64,000 nt of DNA. Source: Mycolicibacterium setense. Its GTDB lineage: Bacteria; Actinomycetota; Actinomycetes; Mycobacteriales; Mycobacteriaceae. Under the pieces are notes generated by a model. The model was not told the origin of the DNA. It did not search any database and saw nothing but the letters and a program-made list of their open reading frames with translations. Location of the stretch: NCBI RefSeq assembly GCF_000805385.1, contig NZ_JTJW01000007.1, forward strand, positions 1 through 64,000. The letters run 5' to 3'. Below are positions 51,106 through 59,292 of the stretch, in pieces. The position numbers and the translations under genes were made by a program. The first letter of the stretch is position 1; every line of letters begins with the position of its first letter.

Positions 51106-51585
51106 TTACTGCGGCGGGCGGGAGACGCACTGCGCGGCGTAGAGCGCGTCGCCCAGCTTCTCCATGAGCTCCAGCTGGGTCTCCAGATAGTCGATGTGCG
51201 ACTCTTCGTCGCCCAGGATCGTCTCCAGGATGCGCGCCGAGGTCGCGTCCTCCTTTTCGCGGCACATGATTATCCCGGGCCGCAGCCGGGCAACCACCTC
51301 GTACTCGATTGCCAGGTCCGCCTCGAACTGTTCCCGAAGCGTCTGGCCGACGCGCAGCGAAAACAGTCGTTGATAGTTGGGCAGACCATCCAACAGCAGG
51401 ATTCGATCCGTGATGGTCTCCGCGTGCCGCATCTCTTCAAAAGACTCGGCGCGGGTGTGTTCAGCCAGTTCGGTGAATCCCCAATTGTCCTGCATTTTCG
51501 AATGCAGGAAATACTGGTTAATTGCGGTGAGTTCGCTGGTCAATTGCTCATTGAGCAATTTCAGAACATCCGGATCGCCTTGCAT
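51106..51585 (-). CDS. bfr: Bacterioferritin (heme-containing ferritin)
   Basis: The 159-residue protein has the four-helix ferroxidase pattern: Glu18 in NEQLTSELTAINQYF, Glu51 and His54 in ESFEEMRHAE, Glu94 in DLAIEYEVVARL, and Glu127/His130 in LGDEESHIDYLE. Met52 is the heme ligand between subunits. It assembles into a 24-mer storing iron as ferric mineral. It is transcribed away from the bfd operon; the IdeR-like box at 51773-51791 lies in the shared 241-bp region. Orthologue of BfrA (Rv1876). Confidence 0.95.
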   Translation of the reverse strand: MQGDPDVLKLLNEQLTSELTAINQYFLHSKMQDNWGFTELAEHTRAESFEEMRHAETITDRILLLDGLPNYQRLFSLRVGQTLREQFEADLAIEYEVVARLRPGIIMCREKEDATSARILETILGDEESHIDYLETQLELMEKLGDALYAAQCVSRPPQ

Positions 51586-51772
51586 CGTTACTCCTAAGCA
51601 CCTTGAGGGCTGGTCAAGTGTTGCCGTTTGCCATGCACTTCCAATCTAGTCCAGAAAGCACTGTGGGACGCAATGGTTGACACCCAATTCGGCGTGTTCT
51701 TGCGGTATTAGCAGAACTTCTGGGGCGCGCGGACCGAGGCGTGGCCACGAAGAGTGGACTGGCTGTCCTAAC

Positions 51773-51791
51773 TAAGGTTAGACTGCGCTAA
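51773..51791. promoter_or_regulatory. IdeR-like iron box between bfr and the bfd operon
   Basis: TAAGGTTAGACTGCGCTAA matches 15 of 19 positions of the IdeR consensus TWAGGTWAGSCTWACCTWA, with a near-perfect left half. It lies 36 bp upstream of ATG 51827 and 188 bp upstream of the bfr start. IdeR activates bfrA in M. tuberculosis; activation or repression here cannot be read from sequence. Confidence 0.6.
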
Positions 51792-51826
51792 TTCCTTGTC
51801 GCACCCCGAAAGAAAGGCCGGTAACA

Positions 51827-52462
51827 ATGAGTGAGTACGATTTGCACTCGCTCATACTTTCTTGCGATTTCCGCGTCGACGACGTCGAGCAAATGTGGAA
51901 ATGGATGAAGAAGCACCGTTCCGGCCTATTGTCGATCGGCGCCCATCATGTGGTGCTGTACAAATCAATTTGGGAGCCGGGCCGGGTATTGGTGACCATC
52001 GGCATCCGCCATGCCAGGTCCATCCGCGATGTGTTGCGTTCACCGGCGATTTTCGAATGGTTCGATATTTCCGGCGTCGAAGATATCCCGCCGATATTCG
52101 GCGGCGAAGTGGTGGAGAAAATCGATCTCGTCGAGCCGTCCCCGGAGGGGCATGTGGCCGGGGTGATCGTGGGTGCGGTTGCCACCGTCGACGACGTGCC
52201 GACCTTGATGCGCAAGGTGCACGACGGCCTGGCCCGCTTCGAGCAGGGCGGCATCCGCAAGATCTGGGTCTACCAGGCGCTCGACGACGGCCAGGAAGTG
52301 ATGATCCTGCAGGAGGTCTCCGACGAGATCAGCGCCAGGCAGTGGATCGACCATCCGGACGCGGCCGCCGAGTGGATGACGACCGCCGGATTCGGCGCCT
52401 ACCCCAGCCTGTTCGTGGGCAAGTTGGCCTACATCATGGACGTCGACGAGCGGGAAGACTGA
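51827..52462 (+). CDS. Uncharacterised protein with two tandem alpha+beta (ABM/Dabb-like) repeats, bfd operon
   Basis: The 211-residue protein is an internal duplication. Residues about 8-100 and 113-206 share VDDV near the start, a helix, GxxHVVLYK / GIRKIWVYQ, VLVTIGI / VMILQEV, SPAIFEWF / HPDAAAEWM, and a closing PPIFGGEVVEKID / PSLFVGKLAYIMD. The layout (strand-helix-strand-strand-helix-strand, about 95 residues each) suits dimeric alpha+beta barrels, the fold of ABM monooxygenases and heme-degrading IsdG/MhuD enzymes. Its stop overlaps the bfd start (TGATG) and an iron box lies upstream, so an iron or heme role is inferred. The charged RHARSIRDV stretch might bind a partner. AAAGAAAGGCCGG precedes ATG 51827. 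Confidence 0.8.
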   Translation: MSEYDLHSLILSCDFRVDDVEQMWKWMKKHRSGLLSIGAHHVVLYKSIWEPGRVLVTIGIRHARSIRDVLRSPAIFEWFDISGVEDIPPIFGGEVVEKIDLVEPSPEGHVAGVIVGAVATVDDVPTLMRKVHDGLARFEQGGIRKIWVYQALDDGQEVMILQEVSDEISARQWIDHPDAAAEWMTTAGFGAYPSLFVGKLAYIMDVDERED

Positions 52463-52677
52463 TGTTCGTCTGCCTGTGTACCGGCGCGACGAGTCAGGTC
52501 GTCAACGAAATCGTGGAGTCCGGGGCCACCACCTCCAAAGAGGTCGCCGAAGCCTGCGGCGCGGGGGCCGATTGCGGACGATGCCGGCGCACCATCCGCG
52601 CCATCATCGCCGCCCATCAGGCAGCCGAGGGCCGCCCCTCGGAGTTCAACGGTTGCCCTTCGCGGGCCAGGCACTAA
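52462..52677 (+). CDS. bfd: Bacterioferritin-associated ferredoxin
   Basis: The 71-residue protein has the [2Fe-2S] cysteine set of Bfd: C-x-C in MFVCLCTG (Cys4, Cys6) and C-x2-C in GADCGRCRRT (Cys38, Cys41). A short Arg-rich tail follows. Bfd docks on bacterioferritin and delivers electrons to release iron. It is coupled to the duplicated-domain gene by overlapping stop and start (TGATG at 52460). Its 3' end overlaps the convergent enoyl-CoA hydratase gene by four bases. Confidence 0.92.
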   Translation: MFVCLCTGATSQVVNEIVESGATTSKEVAEACGAGADCGRCRRTIRAIIAAHQAAEGRPSEFNGCPSRARH

Positions 52678-53429
52678 CGCTTGCGATCGGCGAACTGGGC
52701 CAGCGCATCGACGTTGGCCGCAGCGCCCACCAATTCGACGAACAACCCCTTCTCCCGCTCCACGGCCGCCGCGATCTGCTCGCGGATCGGGGCCACCATC
52801 GCCTGCTTGACGGCGACCAGGCTCGAAATCGGTTTGGCCGCCAGGGTTTCGGCATAGCGGCGAGCCTCGGCCAGCAGAACGTCGGGCTCACAGACCTTCC
52901 ACACCAGCCCCATCTCACGAGCCTCGGTCGCATCCACCCATTCCGACGACATCAAGAGCCACGCGGCATTCTGCCTGCCGAGCAGCCGTGGCATCAGATA
53001 CGACGAGGCGGCCTCGGGCGCCACGCCAAGACTGGTGAACGGGCACTTCAACCGGGCCGTGGACGACATGAACGCCAGATCGGCGAACCCCAGGATGGTT
53101 GCGCCGATACCCACGCCGACCCCGTTGACCGCGCAGATCAGCGGCTTCGGGAAATCGGCCAGCACCTCGAGCATTCCGTAGAAGCCGTGCTCACCCGGGG
53201 TGAATTCCGGGTTGGTGATGCGGGTCTGCATCTCGACGAGGTCATTGCCCGCGCTGAAAGCCCTTCCGGCACCGGTCAGTAGCACCACCGCCACGTCGGG
53301 ATCCTCGGCCGCGGCACGCAAGGCAACCGTCGTCTGGTCGTACAGCGCCTCGTTGAACGCATTGAGCGCATCCGGGCGGTTGAGGGTCAGGGTGCGAACC
53401 CGGTTGTTGTCCTCGATCAGCAGGGCCAT
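52674..53429 (-). CDS. Enoyl-CoA hydratase/isomerase family protein
   Basis: The 251-residue crotonase-fold protein has the oxyanion loop GRAFSAGNDLVEMQ (about 57-71) and GVGVGIGATILGFADLAF. A catalytic Glu is at the usual place near SLGVAPEAASSYL, though only one of the hydratase Glu pair is clear, so isomerase activity is equally possible. A KstR-like site lies 43 bp upstream, consistent with beta-oxidation of steroid or acyl side chains. It is not in a recognisable beta-oxidation operon. Confidence 0.88.
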   Translation of the reverse strand: MALLIEDNNRVRTLTLNRPDALNAFNEALYDQTTVALRAAAEDPDVAVVLLTGAGRAFSAGNDLVEMQTRITNPEFTPGEHGFYGMLEVLADFPKPLICAVNGVGVGIGATILGFADLAFMSSTARLKCPFTSLGVAPEAASSYLMPRLLGRQNAAWLLMSSEWVDATEAREMGLVWKVCEPDVLLAEARRYAETLAAKPISSLVAVKQAMVAPIREQIAAAVEREKGLFVELVGAAANVDALAQFADRKR

Positions 53430-53471
53430 TTCTCACTCCTCGCGTACGCGCCGTGACCGCTGCAGCCTAAC

Positions 53472-53485
53472 TAGAACACGTTCCA
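53472..53485. promoter_or_regulatory. KstR-like operator upstream of enoyl-CoA hydratase gene
   Basis: TAGAACACGTTCCA matches TnnAACnnGTTnnA fully. It lies 43 bp upstream of ATG 53429 and directly after the stop of the upstream gene. Confidence 0.7.
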
Positions 53486-54235
53486 CTATTGCCGGCCGGG
53501 TGCGGACAAACCGTCGCCGAGGGGGCTGGCGTAGACATAACGGCTGGTCGGCACCGTGTCGATGTTGCTGCTGGCACCGAAGGCGTCGGTGCTGGCGACC
53601 ATCCGGCGCATGCGGTCGGCCAGGTCGTCATCGTCGGCAGCACCGAAGAACGCGTGCAGATCCGAGACCGCCTGCTGGCGGAACAGCTCCTCCACGATGC
53701 CGTCGATCGCCGGGGCGTCGTCGGTCAAGGCACGGACCACGGTGTTCTGGGTATAGCCGAACGTGTCCTGGGTTTCGATGGCAACCGACGTGTGATCCAC
53801 GTGCCAACGATGCAACCAGGTGGCCGCATCGAGATCCGGTGGCCTGCGCAACAGCGCGATATTGGCCAGCCCGTCGGTGCGCTCCCCCACCCCGGTCGGC
53901 GGCGGCGACATCGGTACCGATTCGGTGACCAGATACGCGGCGAGTGAATCACATTCAGCGGCAAGGATTTCCAAGGCCCGGCCGACCTGTTCACCGTAGT
54001 ACTGCTGAACCCACAGGCTGATCACCGCCACCACCGGCGGGTCCAGCGTCGTCAACGTCATCAACGACTCACGCACCGCGTCGTCGCGAACATTGACCGT
54101 GAGGCCGGGGAGACCGAGAGCCAGCAGCTCATCGGCGACGCGGCTGCGCAGCCGCTCACACCACTGCTGATCCGACTGCGGGGCGCGTAGCAGGACGATG
54201 ACTTTCTCCACGGTGGGAGAACCTACCCGGCCCAT
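53486..54235 (-). CDS. EthD-domain-like hypothetical protein
   Basis: The 249-residue protein seems to hold two stretches of EthD/Dabb-like ferredoxin fold. The first half starts VEKVIVLLRAPQSDQQWCERLR; the second has ALLRRPPDLDAATWLHRWHVDHTSVAIETQ, typical of EthD proteins. EthD-type proteins assist P450 systems or degrade carbonyl compounds; no mechanism can be assigned. ATG 54235 is chosen, since the frame to 54322 shows no homology and would crowd the divergent FUSC gene promoter. The enoyl-CoA hydratase gene lies downstream. Confidence 0.75.
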   Translation of the reverse strand: MGRVGSPTVEKVIVLLRAPQSDQQWCERLRSRVADELLALGLPGLTVNVRDDAVRESLMTLTTLDPPVVAVISLWVQQYYGEQVGRALEILAAECDSLAAYLVTESVPMSPPPTGVGERTDGLANIALLRRPPDLDAATWLHRWHVDHTSVAIETQDTFGYTQNTVVRALTDDAPAIDGIVEELFRQQAVSDLHAFFGAADDDDLADRMRRMVASTDAFGASSNIDTVPTSRYVYASPLGDGLSAPGRQ

Positions 54236-54316
54236 CACCCACCCACCGGGGCACCGATCCGCGCCACGCGTGGGCGGTTGGCACACGGGCGGCCCGCGCC
54301 GAGTGAGAATGGTGGG

Positions 54317-56344
54317 GTGCACACGGGTGGACAGGCAGCCGACGCGCTCCGGCTGAACACCCCCGACGCCGGCGCGGTGGCCCGCAGCCTGATCGGCGTC
54401 CTGGCGGTGACAGCCGTCGCCATGGCGTGGGGTTCCGGCGCCACCGCGATGTGGACACTGAGTGCCGGCGTCATCGCCGGCGCCATCGCGCTACAGCGCA
54501 GCCCGGGCGGCCGCGTCCCCCTGGTCATCACGGGCTCCGTCGAACTGGCCATCGCGGTGCTGCTCGGAACCATTGCCGGCCGGGACAGCCCGCTGTTCAT
54601 CGCCGTGGTGGCGCTGTGGTGCTTCGCCGCAGGCATGCAGTGGTCGCTCGGAGCCAATTCGGGCCTGGTGGCCTCGGCGGCGAGCGCACTGCTGGTGCTG
54701 GCGCCACCGGTCGCCCCCACGCCGGCACAGGTCGTGCTGGCACCCGTTCTCGTGGTGTTCGCCGGTGTGGTTCAGGCGGTGCTCATCGTCGTCTGGCCGC
54801 CTCGGCGCTGGCGGGTCCAACGCGACGGGCTCACCCGCGCCTACCGGTCATTGGCCGCCGATTCACGCAACGTCGCGGCCCACAGCGCCACCGATGTCGA
54901 CGACGCGCCGCTCACCTGGTTACGTGAGGTGTTCGCCGACAGCCAGGTGAGCCAGCGGCCCCGGGCCTACCACGGCGGATATCGGCTGCCCGAACGCCTG
55001 GCCGGCACACTGGCCGCGCTGCACGCCACCGCCGACAACAAGAACGACGACCAGGCCGACGACCAATCGGCGGCCGACAACGGGCTGGCCCAACTGCTGA
55101 CCGCCGCGGCGGCGCTGCTCGACGCGATCGCCGATCACGGTCACACCGCCCGACGGGACGCCGAGCATGCCCTGGTACGGGTTCAGAGCGCCACGGCCGC
55201 CGTGACAGGTCCCGAAGCTGCGCTCGCACAACGATTCTGCGAACAACTGCGCGAGGCAACGGTACTTCGGTTCGGCCAGTTGCACCGTCCCGACCTGATC
55301 GGCTCGCTGGCCTCGGCGCCTGCGGTGGTGCGCTCGCACCTGACCTGGACGTCGCCGATCCTCCGCCACGCCATCCGGCTGTCGGTCACAACGGCGCTCG
55401 CGGTCGCGGCGGCCCGGTACGGCGGGCTCGAGCACGGCTACTGGATGCCGTTGGCCGTGGTGGTGGTCATGCGGCCGGAAACGGCGCACACCTACACGCG
55501 GTGCGCCGGTCGCATCGCAGGCCTCTGCGTCGGCATCGTCGTGGCCTCGATCCTCACCTCCATCTGGCAGCCCGGCCCGATCGGCTCAGCGGTATGCGCG
55601 CTGCTGTTCGTCGGTCTGGCCTACGGCGTCGCGCGGTTCGGCTATCTCGCCGTCGGCGCGACGGTCGGCGCGATCGTCATGTTCGCCATCGGGGTGAGCG
55701 CATCGGCGCCCTGGTCCGGCAACGCCGACCGGCTGTTCGCCGTGATGATCGGCGGTGCCCTGGCGGTCATGGCGCATGTGGCGCTGCCCGACCATGCCAT
55801 GATCCGGTTGCGTCAGCGGGCCGGGGAACTGCTGATGACCGAGATCGACTACGCCGCTCTGGTGATCAAGGCATTCGTGCACGAAATCGACCACCCGGCG
55901 GAGGTCCTGTCCGCGGCCTGGCAGCGGGCGTTCCGCGCCCGGGCCGCATTCGAGGCCGCGTGGGGCGCCACCAGTCTGGACCCACCGATCCTGCGGCGGT
56001 GGCTACGGTCCTACCGCACCGCCCTGAACTCGGTGACCAGTGCCTGCACCACGCTGGAGAACAGCCTGCCGACGCATCCGTCGTCAGCCCTGCACGGCGA
56101 GTTCATCGCCGCGGTCGACGATTACGTGGAGGCGCTGCGCGGAGCACCCCCGAGCCCCGCCGTGCCGTGGAGCCTGGATACCGCCGAACTGTCGACGGCA
56201 CTGCGGCGGGTGCACAACGTGGCCTCGACGTTGTCCGCCGACAACGGTGCGGCCCGCATCCTGATCGGCGAACTCAACACGATCACCCGCAGCCTCGAGG
56301 ACATCGCGATCGATCGCGTCGAGCCCGCAAGCGACTCGCCCTAG
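54317..56344 (+). CDS. FUSC-family membrane transporter
   Basis: The 675-residue protein has two groups of membrane segments (about residues 15-135 and 385-500) separated by a soluble helical region, and a long soluble C-terminus. This is the FUSC/aromatic acid exporter (YccS/AaeB-like) architecture. GYWMPLAVVVVMRPE in the second group is the family signature. It may export aromatic acids or lipids; no MFP partner is encoded nearby. GTG 54317 starts HTGGQAADAL; an earlier ATG 54278 is possible. Confidence 0.85.
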   Translation: MHTGGQAADALRLNTPDAGAVARSLIGVLAVTAVAMAWGSGATAMWTLSAGVIAGAIALQRSPGGRVPLVITGSVELAIAVLLGTIAGRDSPLFIAVVALWCFAAGMQWSLGANSGLVASAASALLVLAPPVAPTPAQVVLAPVLVVFAGVVQAVLIVVWPPRRWRVQRDGLTRAYRSLAADSRNVAAHSATDVDDAPLTWLREVFADSQVSQRPRAYHGGYRLPERLAGTLAALHATADNKNDDQADDQSAADNGLAQLLTAAAALLDAIADHGHTARRDAEHALVRVQSATAAVTGPEAALAQRFCEQLREATVLRFGQLHRPDLIGSLASAPAVVRSHLTWTSPILRHAIRLSVTTALAVAAARYGGLEHGYWMPLAVVVVMRPETAHTYTRCAGRIAGLCVGIVVASILTSIWQPGPIGSAVCALLFVGLAYGVARFGYLAVGATVGAIVMFAIGVSASAPWSGNADRLFAVMIGGALAVMAHVALPDHAMIRLRQRAGELLMTEIDYAALVIKAFVHEIDHPAEVLSAAWQRAFRARAAFEAAWGATSLDPPILRRWLRSYRTALNSVTSACTTLENSLPTHPSSALHGEFIAAVDDYVEALRGAPPSPAVPWSLDTAELSTALRRVHNVASTLSADNGAARILIGELNTITRSLEDIAIDRVEPASDSP

Positions 56345-56345
56345 T

Positions 56346-56975
56346 TCACCCGCGCGCCCATTTCGGCAGGATGAAAACCCCCTCGGCCTCTGCGGTGATC
56401 CCCTCCGCATCCGAAACATGGCCAGAGGCAAAGGCTTTGATCCCGTCCGTACGGGTGATCCGCCCCTCGGCATGCAGATCGCCCAGCGGAGTCGCCCGCA
56501 GATAGCGGATGGTTAGCGTGCCGGTGAACCGCGGGCGATCCGAGTCGCTGGCAGCCACCTCCCCCAGCACGTGATCGAGCACCATGGCGACCATGCCGCC
56601 GTGCACGTGGCCGGGCGGCCCTTCGTACGGCGCCCCGAGGTGGAAGTCGGTATGGACGGTGCCGTCAGGATCCTTGACCATCACCAGCGGCGGCGCGATC
56701 GGATTGCGGATGCCGATCGCCGGGTTGCCCCACGGCATCCGGTCCCCGTCGGAGGTGAAGCGCACACCGAACGGCCCGTCGATCTGTTTGGCCTGCAACC
56801 GCGCGGTCGCATCCTCGATCTGGGCCCGCACCGCCGCGACCTCGTCGGCGTCGACCTCCGAACGGATGCTGGCGTCGATGAGAGCCCGCACCGAACCGGC
56901 CAGCGGTTCCCACACCGACCGCAGTCGCCGCACGTCCGCAGAACTGAGACCCTCGACATGGGTGTAACCGGGCAT
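56346..56975 (-). CDS. PaaI-type hotdog thioesterase
   Basis: The 209-residue protein has an N-terminal helical extension of about 90 residues. A hotdog domain of PaaI/THEM4 type follows: GPPGHVHGGMVAMVLDHVLG (HGG motif, catalytic Asp in LDHV) and TIRYLRATPLGDLHAEG. It would hydrolyse acyl-CoA esters. ATG 56975 sits only 9 bases from a partial KstR-like dyad at 56984-56997, so transcript and operator may overlap. It is convergent with the FUSC gene (one-base gap). Confidence 0.85.
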   Translation of the reverse strand: MPGYTHVEGLSSADVRRLRSVWEPLAGSVRALIDASIRSEVDADEVAAVRAQIEDATARLQAKQIDGPFGVRFTSDGDRMPWGNPAIGIRNPIAPPLVMVKDPDGTVHTDFHLGAPYEGPPGHVHGGMVAMVLDHVLGEVAASDSDRPRFTGTLTIRYLRATPLGDLHAEGRITRTDGIKAFASGHVSDAEGITAEAEGVFILPKWARG

Positions 56976-56983
56976 TGGTGAAC

Positions 56984-56997
56984 TAGAACATGCTCTG
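56984..56997. promoter_or_regulatory. Degenerate KstR-like dyad upstream of thioesterase gene
   Basis: TAGAACATGCTCTG keeps TnnAAC and the G of the second half but differs at two fixed positions (GTT to GCT, final A to G). It lies 9 bases from ATG 56975. It is a weaker match than the other five sites and may be chance. Confidence 0.35.
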
Positions 56998-57084
56998 CGC
57001 GCCGGTGTCGAGCCACCCCGGCTTCGGCTCAGCCGTTCCTCCAACCGTAGGCACCGGCACGGTTGCTGAACTAACGTCAGCACC

Positions 57085-58776
57085 GTGACCGATGCCGCCC
57101 AGACCGAACCGTATTACCAGCTCGGGACCTACCACCGGCCGACGGACACCCCCTCACCCCCGGCGCAGATCTGGTTCGACCGCGGCATGATCTGGTCCTA
57201 CGCCTTCAACCACGAGGAGGCCATCCGCTGCTTCGAACGTGCGCTGCGACTCGACCCGGATTTCGCGCTCGCCCGCTGGGGTATTGCCTACGCGGTCGGG
57301 CCCAACTACAACAAGGCCTGGGACGCGTTCGACCCCACCGACCTGAGCAGGTCGCTGACCCGGGCCCGGGCTGAGCTCGAAAGTGCCGCCACGGGCCGTG
57401 CCTCGACTCTCGAACGCGGCCTGATATCCGCTCTGCACAAGCGATTTCCGACCGCCGACCCCGAGGATGCCGAATCCCTGACCGCAGGGCACGCCGCTTA
57501 CGCCGACGCGATGACGGCGCTGGCGGCGGCCCACCCCGACGACATCGACGTACAGACGCTGGCCGCCGATGCCCTGCTGAACGTGACGGCGTGGGCGTTG
57601 TGGGACGGCCGCACCGGTGAGCCGGCCCCGGGATCGCGTGTGGTGGAGGCGAAACGGATCCTCGACGCCGCGCTGTCCACGGACGCCGGACGGCAGCACC
57701 CCGGTGCGCTGCACCTGTACATCCACGCGATGGAGATGTCGACGACGCCGCAGGCCGCACTGCCCGCCGCCGATCTGCTGCGTGGGCTGGTCCCCGACGC
57801 CGGGCACCTGCAGCACATGGCCAGCCACATCGACGTGCTGTGCGGTGCCTACCGCAACTCGGTGACGGCCAATCTCGCTGCGGTACAAGCCGACAGGAAG
57901 TTCGTCGAACGCGAGGGCGCGCTGAACTTCTATTCGCTCTACCGTGCGCACGACCTCCATTTCGTCGTGTATTCGGCGATGTTCCAAGGCAGTTCGCAGA
58001 TCGCGCTGGACGCCGCCGAGGAACTGGCCGCCCAACTGACCCCCGAGGTGCTCTCGGTCCCCTCACCGCCGATGGCGGACTGGCTGGAGGCCTTCGTCCC
58101 ACTGCGGGTGCACGTGCTGGTGCGTTTCGGCCGCTGGGCCGACCTGATCGCCGAACCGCTGCCCGTCGATCCCGAGTTGTACTGCACCACCACCGCGACG
58201 ATCCATTACGGCCGCGGCGTCGCGTATGCCGCCACCGGGAACGTCGAGCAGGCCCGGGCGGAGCGGGACGACTTCCTCGCGGCATACCGGCGCGTACCCG
58301 ATACGAGGTACCTGTTCAACAACACCAGCCGCGACATCCTGGCCATCGCCGAACAGATGCTGAACGGTGAGATCGCCTACCGGGAGGGCGATTACGACAC
58401 GGCCTTCAGCCATCTGCGCCGCGCCGTCGAACTCGACGACGCGCTGCCCTACGACGAACCATGGGGATGGATGCAGCCCACCCGCCACGCCTACGGCGCA
58501 CTACTGCTCGAGCAGGGGCACGTCGAGGAGGCCGCCGAGGTCTACGCCGCTGATCTGGGCCTGGACCCCACGCTGAGCCGGTCCAGTCACCACCCCAACA
58601 ACGTGTGGAGCTTGCACGGCTACCACGAATGCCTGCGCCGGTTGGGTCGCGACGCCGAGGCAGTCATCATCGGACAGCTTCTGGAGTTGGCCCAGGCCCG
58701 TGCCGACGTCACAGTCCGGGCCTCCTGTGCCTGCCGCCTCGACGTGGCGACACATCCGTGTTGCGACGGCGACTGA
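57085..58776 (+). CDS. TPR-repeat protein with Cys-rich C-terminus
   Basis: The 563-residue protein has TPR-like helix pairs: YAFNHEEAIRCFERALRLDP near residue 40 and YDTAFSHLRRAVELDDAL plus HVEEAAEVYAADLGLDPTL near 440-490. A His-containing centre is LHLYIHAMEMS...HMASHIDVL. The last 25 residues include CACRLDVATHPCCDGD, with four closely spaced Cys. The domain between the repeats is unrecognised; HxxxH-like and Cys clusters could bind metal. Widespread in actinobacteria, function unknown. It is divergent from the thioesterase gene (109-bp gap). Confidence 0.82.
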   Translation: MTDAAQTEPYYQLGTYHRPTDTPSPPAQIWFDRGMIWSYAFNHEEAIRCFERALRLDPDFALARWGIAYAVGPNYNKAWDAFDPTDLSRSLTRARAELESAATGRASTLERGLISALHKRFPTADPEDAESLTAGHAAYADAMTALAAAHPDDIDVQTLAADALLNVTAWALWDGRTGEPAPGSRVVEAKRILDAALSTDAGRQHPGALHLYIHAMEMSTTPQAALPAADLLRGLVPDAGHLQHMASHIDVLCGAYRNSVTANLAAVQADRKFVEREGALNFYSLYRAHDLHFVVYSAMFQGSSQIALDAAEELAAQLTPEVLSVPSPPMADWLEAFVPLRVHVLVRFGRWADLIAEPLPVDPELYCTTTATIHYGRGVAYAATGNVEQARAERDDFLAAYRRVPDTRYLFNNTSRDILAIAEQMLNGEIAYREGDYDTAFSHLRRAVELDDALPYDEPWGWMQPTRHAYGALLLEQGHVEEAAEVYAADLGLDPTLSRSSHHPNNVWSLHGYHECLRRLGRDAEAVIIGQLLELAQARADVTVRASCACRLDVATHPCCDGD

Positions 58777-58812
58777 ACCTGCCGGCGCCGGCACGGGCGT
58801 AAACTCGCCGGC

Positions 58813-59292
58813 GTGGCCATCACCGAAGACGACCTCGATCACCTACGCAGATGTGTCGAGTTGGCCCGCGAAGCACTCGATGACGGTGACGAACCCTTCG
58901 GATCGATCCTGGTCGACCACACCGGAGCGACGGTGTTCGCCGACCGCAACAGGGTCAAGGACGGGGACGCCACCCAGCACCCCGAATTCGCCATCGCCCG
59001 TTGGGCCGTCGAGCATCTGAGCCCCCAGGACCGCGCCAGCGCCACGGTATACACCTCCGGTGAGCACTGCCCGATGTGCTCTGCCGCGCACGCATGGGTG
59101 GGGCTGGGCCGCATCGTCTACGCCACCTCGTCGGAGCAACTGGTCGGATGGCTGTCCGAGTGGGGTGTGCCGCCCGCTCCGGTGGCCCCGCTGCCCATCA
59201 GCGCCGTGGCCCCCGGCGTGGAGGTGGACGGGCCGGCGCGGGAACTGGCCGCGACCATGAAAGATCTGTACGCGGCGAAGTTTCGTGTCTGA
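58813..59292 (+). CDS. Cytidine/deoxycytidylate deaminase-fold protein (nucleobase deaminase-like)
   Basis: The 159-residue protein has the zinc site of the CDA fold: HPEFAIARW (HxE-type) and SGEHCPMCSAAHAW (PCxxC-like with CPMC). It resembles guanine deaminase/TadA-like small deaminases. It would deaminate a purine or pyrimidine base or nucleoside; the substrate is unresolved. It starts 36 bp after the TPR gene, and the GH13 gene begins inside its last codons (59285 against stop 59292), so the three probably form an operon. GTG 58813. Confidence 0.85.
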   Translation: MAITEDDLDHLRRCVELAREALDDGDEPFGSILVDHTGATVFADRNRVKDGDATQHPEFAIARWAVEHLSPQDRASATVYTSGEHCPMCSAAHAWVGLGRIVYATSSEQLVGWLSEWGVPPAPVAPLPISAVAPGVEVDGPARELAATMKDLYAAKFRV

